Source: Avichristensenella sp031550535
GTDB lineage: Bacteria > Bacillota > Clostridia > Christensenellales > Aristaeellaceae
Assembly: GCA_031550535.1 (NCBI GenBank)
Contig: JAVBOM010000057.1
Coordinates: forward strand, 11,324 to 75,323
Reading direction: 5' to 3'
Length of the DNA: 64,000 bases
The notes beneath the pieces were generated by a model that did no database searches, was not told the origin of the DNA, and saw only the letters and a program-made list of their open reading frames with translations. Below, piece by piece: positions 48,301 to 56,750 of the stretch. Numbering within the stretch: the stretch's first letter is position 1; each line of letters starts with the position of its first letter. A program made the position numbers and the translations under genes.

Positions 48301-49992
48301 TCACTCTCCCGCACTATCCTCCTGATATACAACCTTGCCGGAAACGGGCACCACCTGCCCGGTAAGCCGGAGCGCGTCCGCCGGGACATACCCGGCTGTG
48401 CGGCCACCCTCGCCGCCGTCGCACTCCACATAGCACCAGATCCCGCTCGTACAGAGAACGCGCACGCCGAGCCCTTTGTCGAGCTTGGCGAAGATGTAGG
48501 AATCATCGGACGGCGCCTTGCGGACATCGACATGATCGCCGTCCTTGGGTAGGATTTCCGCCATCGGGACGCCTGGGATCACGTCGTAAATGTCGTCACC
48601 GGCAGCGTAGTTCTCAGCGGGAATGTAGCCCGCCATATCAAACTGGCTGGCAATCCACACCAGCACCCAGCCGTCGCGTGTGCCGTGCACGGGGCTGATG
48701 CTCGCGCCGCTGTTGACCGTCATGATGACGCTATCGGGGTCAGCGGGATCCAGCCGCACTTCCGTGGGTTTGCCGTCCGGCGTGGAGACACGCGCGATCA
48801 TCTCCCGTGGGTCATCTGGAGAGACGAGATATTCCTCCGGATCCACAGGGTATTGCTCGTCATGTGTGTAGGCGTCCAGGCGGCTGCTTTCCGGCCCGCC
48901 GTCCACAAGGGGGATAATTTCTGTGGCCAGCACCCGCTCGGCAAAGGTATCGTACACCTCGATGGTGACGCTCTGGGGCAGGGTTTCCATCAGCGGCTTG
49001 CGCTCGATGAGAAAGCGGTTGCCGCCATACCAGGTAACATTGTAGCGATTCCGTTCGTTCTGCGCCGCCATTTCGTAGGGCGTCCCGCTTTCCGTATCCA
49101 GCATTCGGATTGAGATGCCGTACTGACCGTAACCGCCAAACCCTTCCGGCATCTTGTAGGCGACACCTTCGCCGCCCAGGTAGCGGAGATAGAGGCGGGC
49201 GACGGTTTCCGTCTCGGTACGCTTCAGATATAGGGTATCGACAGTGATGCCCGTGTCGCCGAGCGTTACGGGCCCCGCGTTGTGCTTCTTCTCCAGCGCC
49301 TTGACCGTGTCCACGGTGAAGGGGATTTCGACCGTTTCCACCTCCATGCCTTCGAGCGACTGGCCGGCACTGCGCTTACCGTATACCACAATGCAGGTCA
49401 TCTCGGCCGTGTCATCGAGCGTGAAAATGACCGGGTCACTCAGGAAGGAGACAGAGCCATCCTCGTTCAGGATGGAGTTGCCCGTGTTACTCGTGGTCAT
49501 GTACGCGTCGACAACATACGTATCCTCGGTGAGCAGAACGGGGAATGGCGTTGTGTTCGGGAGTTCGCGGCCATTGTCGTCCTTTGGGAAATCCCAGATA
49601 TCCATGAGCGTGCGCAACTGCTCCTTCACCCCCGGGCGCGGTGCGATGGTGATGGTAAAGTAGTAATTGCGGCCGTCTCCTGCGGCCTCCGTGACCGTGA
49701 CTTCCAGGTCGCCCACAACCTTTTGCACCAGCGGTTCGCTGCCGCCCATCCGGTGTGACAGATCGACACCGTACGCGCTATCGCCTTCGCCGATGAATTC
49801 CCTCAGCCCCGCTCGGTTCGCTATCGCCAGCGCCGTGGCGGCAAGCAGCAGCGTCAGCAGCGCGGCAACCAGTATCGGGGTGAAGCGCAGTTTTCGCACA
49901 GGCTTTTCCTCCTCCCGCAGTGTGTTTTCCACCAGGGCCCGAAAATCATCCGGCGTAGGCCCAAATGCCCTCGGCCAGTCACGCCTTTTCAT
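48301..49992 (-). CDS. DUF4179-like membrane anti-sigma/sensor protein with SH3-like C-terminus
   Basis: A 563-residue type II membrane protein: about 35 cytoplasmic residues, one helix (RFTPILVAALLTLLLAATAL), then a large extracellular part. The N-terminal arrangement resembles DUF4179 proteins encoded after ECF sigma factors. The C-terminal 150 residues look like two bacterial SH3-type modules (VHGTRDGWVLVWIASQFDMA, then VRKAPSDDSYIFAKLDKGLG) suited to wall binding. The gene overlaps the sigma gene by 14 bp, so it is probably its anti-sigma partner. No zinc-binding ZAS motif is visible. The signal sensed is unknown. Confidence 0.75.
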   Translation of the reverse strand: MKRRDWPRAFGPTPDDFRALVENTLREEEKPVRKLRFTPILVAALLTLLLAATALAIANRAGLREFIGEGDSAYGVDLSHRMGGSEPLVQKVVGDLEVTVTEAAGDGRNYYFTITIAPRPGVKEQLRTLMDIWDFPKDDNGRELPNTTPFPVLLTEDTYVVDAYMTTSNTGNSILNEDGSVSFLSDPVIFTLDDTAEMTCIVVYGKRSAGQSLEGMEVETVEIPFTVDTVKALEKKHNAGPVTLGDTGITVDTLYLKRTETETVARLYLRYLGGEGVAYKMPEGFGGYGQYGISIRMLDTESGTPYEMAAQNERNRYNVTWYGGNRFLIERKPLMETLPQSVTIEVYDTFAERVLATEIIPLVDGGPESSRLDAYTHDEQYPVDPEEYLVSPDDPREMIARVSTPDGKPTEVRLDPADPDSVIMTVNSGASISPVHGTRDGWVLVWIASQFDMAGYIPAENYAAGDDIYDVIPGVPMAEILPKDGDHVDVRKAPSDDSYIFAKLDKGLGVRVLCTSGIWCYVECDGGEGGRTAGYVPADALRLTGQVVPVSGKVVYQEDSAGE

Positions 49993-50482
49993 ACGCGCAC
50001 CCCTCCTCGTCCTCCAGCATCTCTTTGAGCAGACCGCGCGCGTGGCGCAGGCGTGTTTTGACTGTGCCCTCGGGCATGCGCAGCATCGCGGCGATTTCTT
50101 TCATGGCGTATCCTTCGATATAGTGGAGCATCACCGGCAGGCGGTACTTGTCCGGCAGGGACATCAGCGCGTCGTACAGCTCCCCGTCGGCGAGGGGCGG
50201 CGGCGTATCCGCGATGTCCTCCGCGATCTCGGCTTCCTCATTGAACGGCAGTTCGCGCTGCCGCCGCCGGAGCAGGGTGTAGCACTCGTTGATCAGAATG
50301 CGCACCAGCCAGGTGGTCAAGAGGCGGTCGTCGCGCAGCGTCTCCCGCTTTTGCAGCGCGCGGCGCAGGCATTCCTGCACGGCGTCCGCCTGATCGTCCC
50401 GGTTGCCCAGGATGCCGTAGGAGACGCGGTACAGCGTGTCCGTAAGGGCAATGATGTTGTCCATAAACGCTTGTTTTGTCAT
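49979..50482 (-). CDS. ECF-type RNA polymerase sigma factor
   Basis: A 167-residue sigma-70-like factor with region 2 (DTLYRVSYGILGNRDDQADA) and region 4 (SLPDKYRLPVMLHYIEGYAM, then KEIAAMLRMPEGTVKTRLRH) and little between, as in ECF sigma factors. The start at 50482 is chosen because the preceding 25 codons lie in a repeat copy and lack a ribosome binding site. It overlaps the membrane protein gene; the pair forms a signalling unit, probably autoregulated as most such pairs are. Confidence 0.9.
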   Translation of the reverse strand: MTKQAFMDNIIALTDTLYRVSYGILGNRDDQADAVQECLRRALQKRETLRDDRLLTTWLVRILINECYTLLRRRQRELPFNEEAEIAEDIADTPPPLADGELYDALMSLPDKYRLPVMLHYIEGYAMKEIAAMLRMPEGTVKTRLRHARGLLKEMLEDEEGCAYEKA

Positions 50483-50541
50483 GGATTTCCGTCCTTCGTG
50501 TTGCCGGGTGGCCGCGTCCGGCCTTCCGGCGTCTTTGGCGG

Positions 50542-50599
50542 AAAGAATTTTTCGCAAAATTCCTTTACGGCTCGGAATCTCCGGTTCCTCGCCCCGTCA
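50542..50599 (+). repeat. two-hairpin interspersed element, copy 12 (diverged type B)
   Basis: GAATTTTtcgcAAAATTC is followed by GGAATC-tcc-GGTTCC. Several bases differ from other type B copies, but they differ on both arms, so both hairpins are kept. It lies in the divergent gap between the sigma factor and kdgK. Confidence 0.8.
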
Positions 50600-50659
50600 A
50601 TGGTTAGACGCGGAAGGGATGGTTTGAGTTTTCCATTCGCGGAATTCATTCGCGCCGGT

Positions 50660-50688
50660 TTGAAACCCATGGGCGCGTATGGTATAAT
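50660..50688 (+). promoter_or_regulatory. kdgK promoter
   Basis: TTGAAA (50660-50665), 17 bp, TATAAT (50683-50688): near-consensus vegetative promoter about 40 bases before kdgK. Confidence 0.82.
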
Positions 50689-50732
50689 TTGCTTACAATC
50701 ACGCGACTAATGAACGAGCGGGGAGAATGACG

Positions 50733-51770
50733 ATGGCAAACACGGCAAGGGTGGTCTGCTTTGGGGAAATCATGCTGCGGCTGATGCCGCCGGGGTATCT
50801 GCGCCTGAACCAGACGCAGACGCTGGACATGACGTTCGGCGGGGCGGAGGCGAACGTCTCCGTGTCGCTGGCGAACTACGGCGTGGATGTGGCGTATGTC
50901 ACCCGCCTGCCCGCGAACGGCGTCGCGGACGCGTGCGTGCAGCAGCTTCGCGGGTTCGGCGTGGATGTATCGCACATCGCGCGCGGCGGGGACCGGATGG
51001 GTGTCTATTTTGTGGAGCGCGGCGCGTCCATGCGGCCGTCCAAGGTGACGTACGACCGGAAATACGCGTCCATCGCGGCGCTGAAGCCGGGCGAGATCGA
51101 CTGGGCGAAGGTATTCGGGGGCGCGGACTGGTTCCACTGGACCGGCATCACCCCGGCGCTGTCGGGGGATCTGGCCGCGGTGACGCTGGAGGCCGCGAAA
51201 ACGGCCAAGGCCATGGGGCTGACCGTGAGCTGCGACCTGAACTACCGCAAGAACCTCTGGACGAAGGGCGAGGCGAAGGAAACCATGACCGCGCTGATGG
51301 AATACGTGGACGTGATGATCGCCAACGAGGAGGACAGCGGGGACGTGTTCGGCATCAGCGCGGAGGGCGCGGATATCGAGGGCGGATCGCTGAGCGAAAC
51401 CGGCTACCGGAACCTGGCGAGAAAGCTCGCACGGACGTTCCAGTGCAAGAAGGTCGCGTTCACGCTGCGGGAGAGCTTTTCCGCCAACGACAATGATTGG
51501 TCCGGCCTGTTGTACGACGCGGAGACGGACACGGCCATCCGGTCGCGGAAGTAGTCCATCCACATCGTGGACCGCGTGGGCGGGGGCGATTCGTTCGGCG
51601 CGGGGCTGATCTACGCGCTGCGTGAGGGGTACGGCGACGCCGACGCGATTAACTTCGCGGCCGCGGCATCGGCGCTGAAGCACACGATCGAGGGGGACTT
51701 CAACCGGGTGACGCTGGCCGAAGTGAAGAGCCTGATGGGCGGCAGCGTTTCGGGCCGGGTGCAGAGGTAG
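50733..51770 (+). pseudogene. kdgK: 2-keto-3-deoxygluconate kinase, interrupted by an amber codon
   Basis: PfkB-family sugar kinase phosphorylating KDG to KDPG. RVVCFGEIMLRLMPPGYLRL, MTFGGAEANVSVSLANYGVD and NYRKNLW are typical KdgK segments. At 51552-51554 the frame meets TAG and resumes without shift: ...RSRK*SIHIVDRVGGGDSFGAG. Relatives have Tyr at that place, so TAC/TAT to TAG is the simplest change. The part after the stop holds the catalytic Asp of the PfkB signature (GGGDSFGAG), so the 273-residue product should be inactive. Neighbours end in TAG too, so the codon is a true stop here. Start ATG 50733 follows GGGGAGA. It could be a recent mutation, a sequencing error or rare readthrough. 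Confidence 0.85.
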
Positions 51771-51774
51771 CGGG

Positions 51775-52725
51775 ATGGCGCGTGCAAAGGAAGGGATTTC
51801 TGGCGAAATCCCCTTGATGGCGAGGATTCGGGAATCCTTGCCGCGCCCGATTTTTTCAAATCGCGCCGCCTCTGTAGAGTACGTACACATGGACGTCTTT
51901 ACGCGCCAAAGGCTCATGGGCAACGGTTTGGCCGTCGTGTTTTGCGACGGCTTTTTTTCGCCCGGGCTGATGCTGGATCTGGCGCGCGAGTTCAAGCAGT
52001 TTGAGACGATTTTCCTGACCGGTTTTGACGGGGAGAGCGTTGGCGCGCGCATCTTCACGATGGAGGGCGAACTGCCGTTCGCGGGGCACCCGGTGCTGGG
52101 CGCGGCGGCGGCGCTGCACGCGCGGCACGGCGGGGAGAATCGAGCCGAAATGCCGATTTTGTTCCGTTTACCGGAAAAGGACGTGCCGGTGATCTCCCGC
52201 CAGACGGACGTGGGTTTCCGCGCGCAAATGCGGCAGGGGCCGCCTGCGTTCCTCGGGGAGCTGCCGCAGGAGGAGGCCATGTGGCTGGCGCGGGCGCACA
52301 GCCTATCGCCGGATGATTTGCACGGCGCGCTGCCGGTGGAGGTGGTGTCCACGGGGCTGCCGTATGTGCTGATCCCCGTGCGCGGCGGACTGGACCGCGC
52401 GCGCATTTGCGTGACGGACCTGGAGGCGCGCATCGCCGGGTATGGCGCGAGCTATACATACCTGTTCGACCCTGATACGCTGGAGGCGCGCACGTGGGAC
52501 AACCTGGGGCTGGTGGAGGACTCGGCCACGGGCAGCGCGGCGGGGCCGGTGGCTGCGTATCTCGTGCGGCACGGGCGCGTGCGCGAAGGGGAGAAGATCA
52601 CGATTTCGCAGGGGCAATATGCCCACAGACCTGGGGAACTGACGGCGTGGGTGGAGGATGGCGAGGTGTATGTCGAGGGGGACGCGGTGTGTTTTGCGGA
52701 AGGGAGGTTTTGGGTGGGGGAATAG
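51775..52725 (+). CDS. PhzF family protein, N-terminus encoded by a repeat
   Basis: PhzF-type isomerase/epimerase-like fold. MDVFTRQRLMGNGLAVVFCD and MEGELPFAGHPVLGAAAALH are the family motifs, and the second domain has LVEDSATGSAAGPVAAYLVR. The ATG at 51889 would start exactly at MDVFT, but relatives have a few residues before this (here SVEYVH) and there is no ribosome binding site. ATG 51775 has AGAGG 7 bases upstream and is in frame, so I take it as start. The first 33 or so residues then come from the interspersed element (EGISGEIPLMARI...). Follows kdgK by 4 bp. Substrate unknown. Confidence 0.8.
   Translation: MARAKEGISGEIPLMARIRESLPRPIFSNRAASVEYVHMDVFTRQRLMGNGLAVVFCDGFFSPGLMLDLAREFKQFETIFLTGFDGESVGARIFTMEGELPFAGHPVLGAAAALHARHGGENRAEMPILFRLPEKDVPVISRQTDVGFRAQMRQGPPAFLGELPQEEAMWLARAHSLSPDDLHGALPVEVVSTGLPYVLIPVRGGLDRARICVTDLEARIAGYGASYTYLFDPDTLEARTWDNLGLVEDSATGSAAGPVAAYLVRHGRVREGEKITISQGQYAHRPGELTAWVEDGEVYVEGDAVCFAEGRFWVGE
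51789..51871 (+). repeat. two-hairpin interspersed element, copy 13, with nested hairpin
   Basis: GGGATTTCtggcGAAATCCC, then ATGGCG, then an extra AGGATTCgggAATCCT unit of about 23 bp, then GATTTtttcAAATC with GGCGC-type arms. It appears that a second first-hairpin unit has inserted into the element. Open reading frame is maintained into the PhzF protein. Confidence 0.88.
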
Positions 52726-52776
52726 ACGGAAGGTTTCCTTGGTACATCCACGGCGAAGAAGAAAGGGGGATATACC

Positions 52777-53649
52777 ATGGGCCTGCTGAATCGGGAAATC
52801 CGCGCGAGGGCTTGGGCGGTATACAGGGCGAATTGGAAGGCGCTGGCGGCGGCTTCGCTGATCGTCTTTGTCATCCAAAGCGCAATGGCGCGAGTCTTGC
52901 CAGTGCTTTTTCCGGAGAGTCTCCCGCAGGGGCTCGTACAGTTCACGGCCGGCATCCTGCTGTATCCGATCACTTCCATCGGCATGGCGCGCATGTTTCT
53001 TGTGACATGGCGCGAGGAGACGGCGCGCGTGGGGGAAATGTTCTGGCCACTTGGGTCGTTTCGGCGGTGGTGCGCCGCGCTGCTCCAGGGCATGCTGCAC
53101 TTTCTGCTTTCCCTGCTGATTGCGTTGCCGCTTTTTTGGGTGTTGTTCATGCTGTTTGGATACGCATATCAGGATTACGTGCTCGCGCGTATGTTCGATT
53201 TGCCATATCAGGCGATTAGCGCGATCGTAAAGGCACTTGTTCCCGGCGCGGCTTTGGTGTGCTTATTCTTGTTTCTTGTGCTTCATCTCACGATGTTTCC
53301 GTATGCTTTTGCGGATGACCCCGCCATGGGGCCTGCCGCGACGCTGAAACGCGCCTGGCGGTCCATGGACAGAGGCATCCTGAAGCTGATCTCCCTGTAC
53401 ATCTCCGCCGGGTGGTGGATTTGTCTGCTGATGGCGGCAGTGGGCGCGGCTTGTTGGTTTGCGCTTGGACTGAGCCTTGAAAGTGCCGTCGAAAATGTAG
53501 GATACTTCACGGACAGTCTTTGGCTCGCCTTCTTACCACTGCTGTCGTACCTTTCCATGGTTCTGGCGGGATTTGCGGATGGGCGGCTGAAGGCCATGCG
53601 GCTGGCGGAGGCGGATTTGCCGCGGGAAGAAGCGGCGGAAGAGGAGTGA
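52777..53649 (+). CDS. DUF975-like integral membrane protein
   Basis: A 290-residue membrane protein with about six hydrophobic segments. The N-terminus LNREIRARAWAVYRANWKAL is amphipathic and resembles DUF975 proteins; VGEMFWPLGSFRRWCAALLQ links the first two pairs of helices. The C-terminus is acidic. It is related to the next gene, sharing the REIR..AW..YRAN start. The GGGGG ribosome binding site is at about 52765. Function unknown. Confidence 0.72.
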   Translation: MGLLNREIRARAWAVYRANWKALAAASLIVFVIQSAMARVLPVLFPESLPQGLVQFTAGILLYPITSIGMARMFLVTWREETARVGEMFWPLGSFRRWCAALLQGMLHFLLSLLIALPLFWVLFMLFGYAYQDYVLARMFDLPYQAISAIVKALVPGAALVCLFLFLVLHLTMFPYAFADDPAMGPAATLKRAWRSMDRGILKLISLYISAGWWICLLMAAVGAACWFALGLSLESAVENVGYFTDSLWLAFLPLLSYLSMVLAGFADGRLKAMRLAEADLPREEAAEEE

Positions 53650-53653
53650 ATCC

Positions 53654-54541
53654 ATGGCACACGCCAAAAAGGACAGCGCACAGCGGACGGCGGGCCGCAA
53701 GGAGGCCGAGCGCGTGGGGCGCACGAACCAGGAGATACGAAAGCTGGCCTGGACGATCTACAGGGCGAACCTGGGGCAGCTGACGGCGATCGCGCTGGTT
53801 GTGGGCGGGGTACAGTTCTTGTTCACGCTTATCAGCAGGCTGGTTGGGTTTCCCGGGCTATGGCATCAGGTGGCGTCATTCGTCTGGAGCACGTTGGCCT
53901 TTCCGGTGGTGACGCTCGGCGCGGCGCACGCTGGCCTGTCCGCTTGGCGCGGGGAGCGGCCGCGTGTCGGCATGCTCGGATGGGCGTTCCGCGCGCCGGG
54001 GCGGCTATGGGGCGCGCTGGCGGTGGGGGCGGCTGTGGAGGGCATTTCGATAGCTGGCAGCGCGTTTCTCTCGCTTTTACGGGTTATCAGTTGGCCGCAG
54101 GCTATGGCGCTAACGGTGATTGTCATCGTGGGTACCGCAATAACTTGGGTTTCGCAGCGTCTGTTTTTGGTGTCTTATCTTTGCGTGAGTGAGGAGAATG
54201 TACCAAAACCTGTGGAGGCGCTGCATACATCGTTTGGGTCCATGCGGGGGAATGTCTGGTCCTCTATTGCGATGTCGATTATGGCTTTCTTTCGGGCGGT
54301 TTTCTCAGCGTTTGGCGTTCTCATGATCGTTTTATCTATCGGTCTGACCTTGGGGGCCGAAAGTATTATGATGAACGCCAGCGATTCCGTAAGAACTCTC
54401 CTTCAAAACGGTGTGTCCATGGCATTGTTTGCACCGCTTGCGGCGTATGTCTACGTCGCCATGGCCGGCTTCGCGGATAAACTGCTGCCGCGCGAGCCAG
54501 GCGTTAGCGGGGGCGGCGGGGACAGCGCGAAGCACGAGTAA
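53654..54541 (+). CDS. DUF975-like integral membrane protein, paralogue of the preceding gene
   Basis: A 295-residue membrane protein. After a basic N-terminal tail (residues 1-23) it repeats the pattern of the preceding protein: NQEIRKLAWTIYRANLGQLT, then helices and VGMLGWAFRAPGRLWGALAV. Six or so hydrophobic segments. It starts 4 bp after the previous stop, so the pair is cotranscribed and possibly forms a heteromer. The second half of the gene is visibly richer in A+T than its surroundings. Confidence 0.72.
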   Translation: MAHAKKDSAQRTAGRKEAERVGRTNQEIRKLAWTIYRANLGQLTAIALVVGGVQFLFTLISRLVGFPGLWHQVASFVWSTLAFPVVTLGAAHAGLSAWRGERPRVGMLGWAFRAPGRLWGALAVGAAVEGISIAGSAFLSLLRVISWPQAMALTVIVIVGTAITWVSQRLFLVSYLCVSEENVPKPVEALHTSFGSMRGNVWSSIAMSIMAFFRAVFSAFGVLMIVLSIGLTLGAESIMMNASDSVRTLLQNGVSMALFAPLAAYVYVAMAGFADKLLPREPGVSGGGGDSAKHE

Positions 54542-54580
54542 TCTCGGGATGTTTGACACATTCTGTTCACACAAAGAGAT

Positions 54581-54611
54581 GCCGCACGGCGTATGCGCAA
54601 CGCCGCGCGGC
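54581..54611 (+). terminator. strong GC hairpin after the DUF975-like pair
   Basis: GCCGCACGGCGT (54581-54592) pairs with ACGCCGCGCGGC (54600-54611) with one mismatch. There is no T-run, but it lies 40 bp after the last plus-strand gene and before the convergent YgiQ gene. The remaining bases to 54734 show nothing recognisable. Confidence 0.55.
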
Positions 54612-54734
54612 GCAAGCGGAAGAGGGCAAGTGACAATCGCGCGCACGCGGCGCGCACACCGGACAATGCGGTGAAAGCGCGGATGATCCGCTAGGCGTGC
54701 CGCGCGTTTTTCCCGCATGCCCCCCCTGCCCTAT

Positions 54735-56726
54735 TCACTTCCCCGCGTCGCGCCCCTTCGCGAGCGCAGCGCGCGGCGACTTCTTCCCCAGCCTGCCCGG
54801 CACTTCGGGCCGGGGCGGCCTTTTCCGTGCCGCCGTCTTGGGCGGCGCGGCGGCCTTTTTCGCGGGTTGAGCGGGCTTCTCTGTCCGACGCTCTTTGCTC
54901 GCCTGTCCCGCACGGCCCGCCTTCCCATCCTGTCCCACATATTCCGGCGGCACCAGGCACTTCTTCCCATACCCGATCAAGTCATCCCGCCCCGCGAGCC
55001 GCAGCGCCTCCCGCACCAGCGCGCGGTTCTGCGGCCTTCTGTATTGCATCAGCGCGCGCTGCAGCGCCTTTTCGTGCGGCGTGGTGGGCACATATACGGG
55101 CCGCATGTCGCGCGGGTCCAGCCCGGTATGGAACATGCACGTGGACAGCGTGCCGGGCGTGGGGTAGAAGTCCTGCACCTGCTCGGGCTGCTGGCGCGTG
55201 TCGCGCAGGTATTCGGCCAGCTCCACGGCGGCCATCAGGTCGCTGCCCGGGTGGCTGCTCATCAGGTAGGGCTGCACGTACTGCGGCAGATCCAGATGGC
55301 GGTTGATCGCGTCAAACTTCTGCACAAACCGGTCGTATGTCTCGCGCGGCGGCTTGCCCATCAGCGCGAGCACGCGGCCGGACACGTGCTCCGGCGCGAC
55401 CTTCAGCCGCCCGCTGACATGGTGCTCGCACAGTTCCTTCAGGAACGGGCTGTCCGTGTCGGCGAGGATGTAGTCGTACCGCAGGCCGGAGCGGATGAAC
55501 GCCTTTTTGACGCCCGGCAGGCTGCGAACGCGGCGCAGAACGGTCAGCAGCTCCGTATGGTCGGGCTTCATGCGCTTGCACGGCGCGGGGTAGAGGCACT
55601 GGCGGTCCGCGCACGCGCCCTCCGTGAGCTGCTTGGCGCACGCGGGGCGGCGGAAGTTGGCCGTCGGCCCGCCGATGTCGTGGATGTAGCCCTTGAAGTC
55701 CGGCATGCGCGTGAGCGTCTCGGCCTCGCGGACGATGGAGTCTGGGCTTCTGGACGACACGATGCGCCCCTGGTGGAATGTCAGCGCGCAAAAGCTGCAC
55801 GCGCCGAAACAGCCGCGCGTGCCCGTGACGGAGAATTTGACCTCCTCCAGCGCGGGAATGCCGCCGGCGGCGTCGTAGCTTGGGTGCCACGCGCGCATGT
55901 ACGGCAGTTCGTACGTCCTGTCCAGCGCCGCGCGGGTGAGCGGCGGGGCGGGCGCGTTCTGGCAGACGTACCGCCCGGCGTGCGCCTGCGCGAGCGGCTT
56001 GCCCCGCGCGGCGTCCTGCTCGCGGTACTGCACCCGAAAGGCGCGCGCGTATGCCTCTTTGTCCGTGGACACGGCTTCGCAGGAGGGCAACTCAATATAT
56101 CCGTCCGGTAGTGTCGCGGAAACCCAGCACGCGCCCCGGATGCCGGGCAGCGCCTCCCGAAACGTGCCGTGCGCAAGGCTTTTCGCTACTTTTAGGATCG
56201 TTTCCTCGCCCATGCCGTACAGGAGCGCGTCTGCCCCGCTATCGATCAGAATGGAGCCGCGCACGCGGTCGTCCCAATAATCGTAGTGGGCGAACCGGCG
56301 CAGCGATGCCTCCACGCCGCCGATGACGATGGGCACGTCGCCGTACGCCTCGCGGATGCGGTTGCAGTACGCGATGGTCGCGCGGTCGGGCCGGTGGCCA
56401 CGCTTGCCGCCGGGGGAGTACACGTCCTCGCCGCGCGGCTTTTTCGCCACGGTGTAGTGGTTCACCATGCTATCGATCACCCCGGCGCTGACGAAAAAGC
56501 CATGCTTCGGCCTCCCAAACCGGGTGAAATCCTTGCAATCGCGCCACATGGGCTGCGGCAGAATGGCGACGCGAAAACCCGCCGCTTCGAGCGTGCGCGT
56601 CAAAATGGCGCAGCCGAACGACGGGTGATCCACATACGCGTCCCCGGTGACGAACACAAAATCCGGCGCGTCCCAGCCGCGCGCTTCCATTTCCTCGCGG
56701 GTAATGGGCAAAAACTGTTGCTTCAT
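54735..56726 (-). CDS. YgiQ family radical SAM protein
   Basis: A 663-residue radical SAM protein of the YgiQ family. DFVFVTGDAYVDHPSFGCAI is the B12-binding-like N-terminal region; the [4Fe-4S] motif is in GCFGACSFCAL (C-x3-C-x2-C); RVKVAPEHVSG-like KVAPEHVSGRVLALMGKP and QPYLMSSHPGSDL follow. The last 70 residues are Lys/Ala/Pro-rich and disordered. Start is uncertain between 56735 and 56726 because no clear ribosome binding site exists. It lies 15-25 bp after the giant glucan synthase-type gene. The reaction is not known. Confidence 0.9.
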   Translation of the reverse strand: MKQQFLPITREEMEARGWDAPDFVFVTGDAYVDHPSFGCAILTRTLEAAGFRVAILPQPMWRDCKDFTRFGRPKHGFFVSAGVIDSMVNHYTVAKKPRGEDVYSPGGKRGHRPDRATIAYCNRIREAYGDVPIVIGGVEASLRRFAHYDYWDDRVRGSILIDSGADALLYGMGEETILKVAKSLAHGTFREALPGIRGACWVSATLPDGYIELPSCEAVSTDKEAYARAFRVQYREQDAARGKPLAQAHAGRYVCQNAPAPPLTRAALDRTYELPYMRAWHPSYDAAGGIPALEEVKFSVTGTRGCFGACSFCALTFHQGRIVSSRSPDSIVREAETLTRMPDFKGYIHDIGGPTANFRRPACAKQLTEGACADRQCLYPAPCKRMKPDHTELLTVLRRVRSLPGVKKAFIRSGLRYDYILADTDSPFLKELCEHHVSGRLKVAPEHVSGRVLALMGKPPRETYDRFVQKFDAINRHLDLPQYVQPYLMSSHPGSDLMAAVELAEYLRDTRQQPEQVQDFYPTPGTLSTCMFHTGLDPRDMRPVYVPTTPHEKALQRALMQYRRPQNRALVREALRLAGRDDLIGYGKKCLVPPEYVGQDGKAGRAGQASKERRTEKPAQPAKKAAAPPKTAARKRPPRPEVPGRLGKKSPRAALAKGRDAGK

Positions 56727-56750
56727 GCGCAGCATGATACCACGGGCGGG

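Noticed and set aside
51552..51554. TAG read as an amino acid (alternative code or pyrrolysine)
   Set aside because: purR, glmU, pth, scpA-region and flavoprotein genes in the window end in TAG at the expected places, so TAG is a normal stop here; no pyrrolysine gene is visible.
6615..51871. CRISPR array
   Set aside because: Elements are single, kilobases apart and palindromic twice over; there are no regular spacers and no cas genes.
50646..52433. 595-codon minus-strand open frame across kdgK and phzF
   Set aside because: Low-complexity antisense translation; no ribosome binding site and no recognisable motif; kdgK and phzF match their families.
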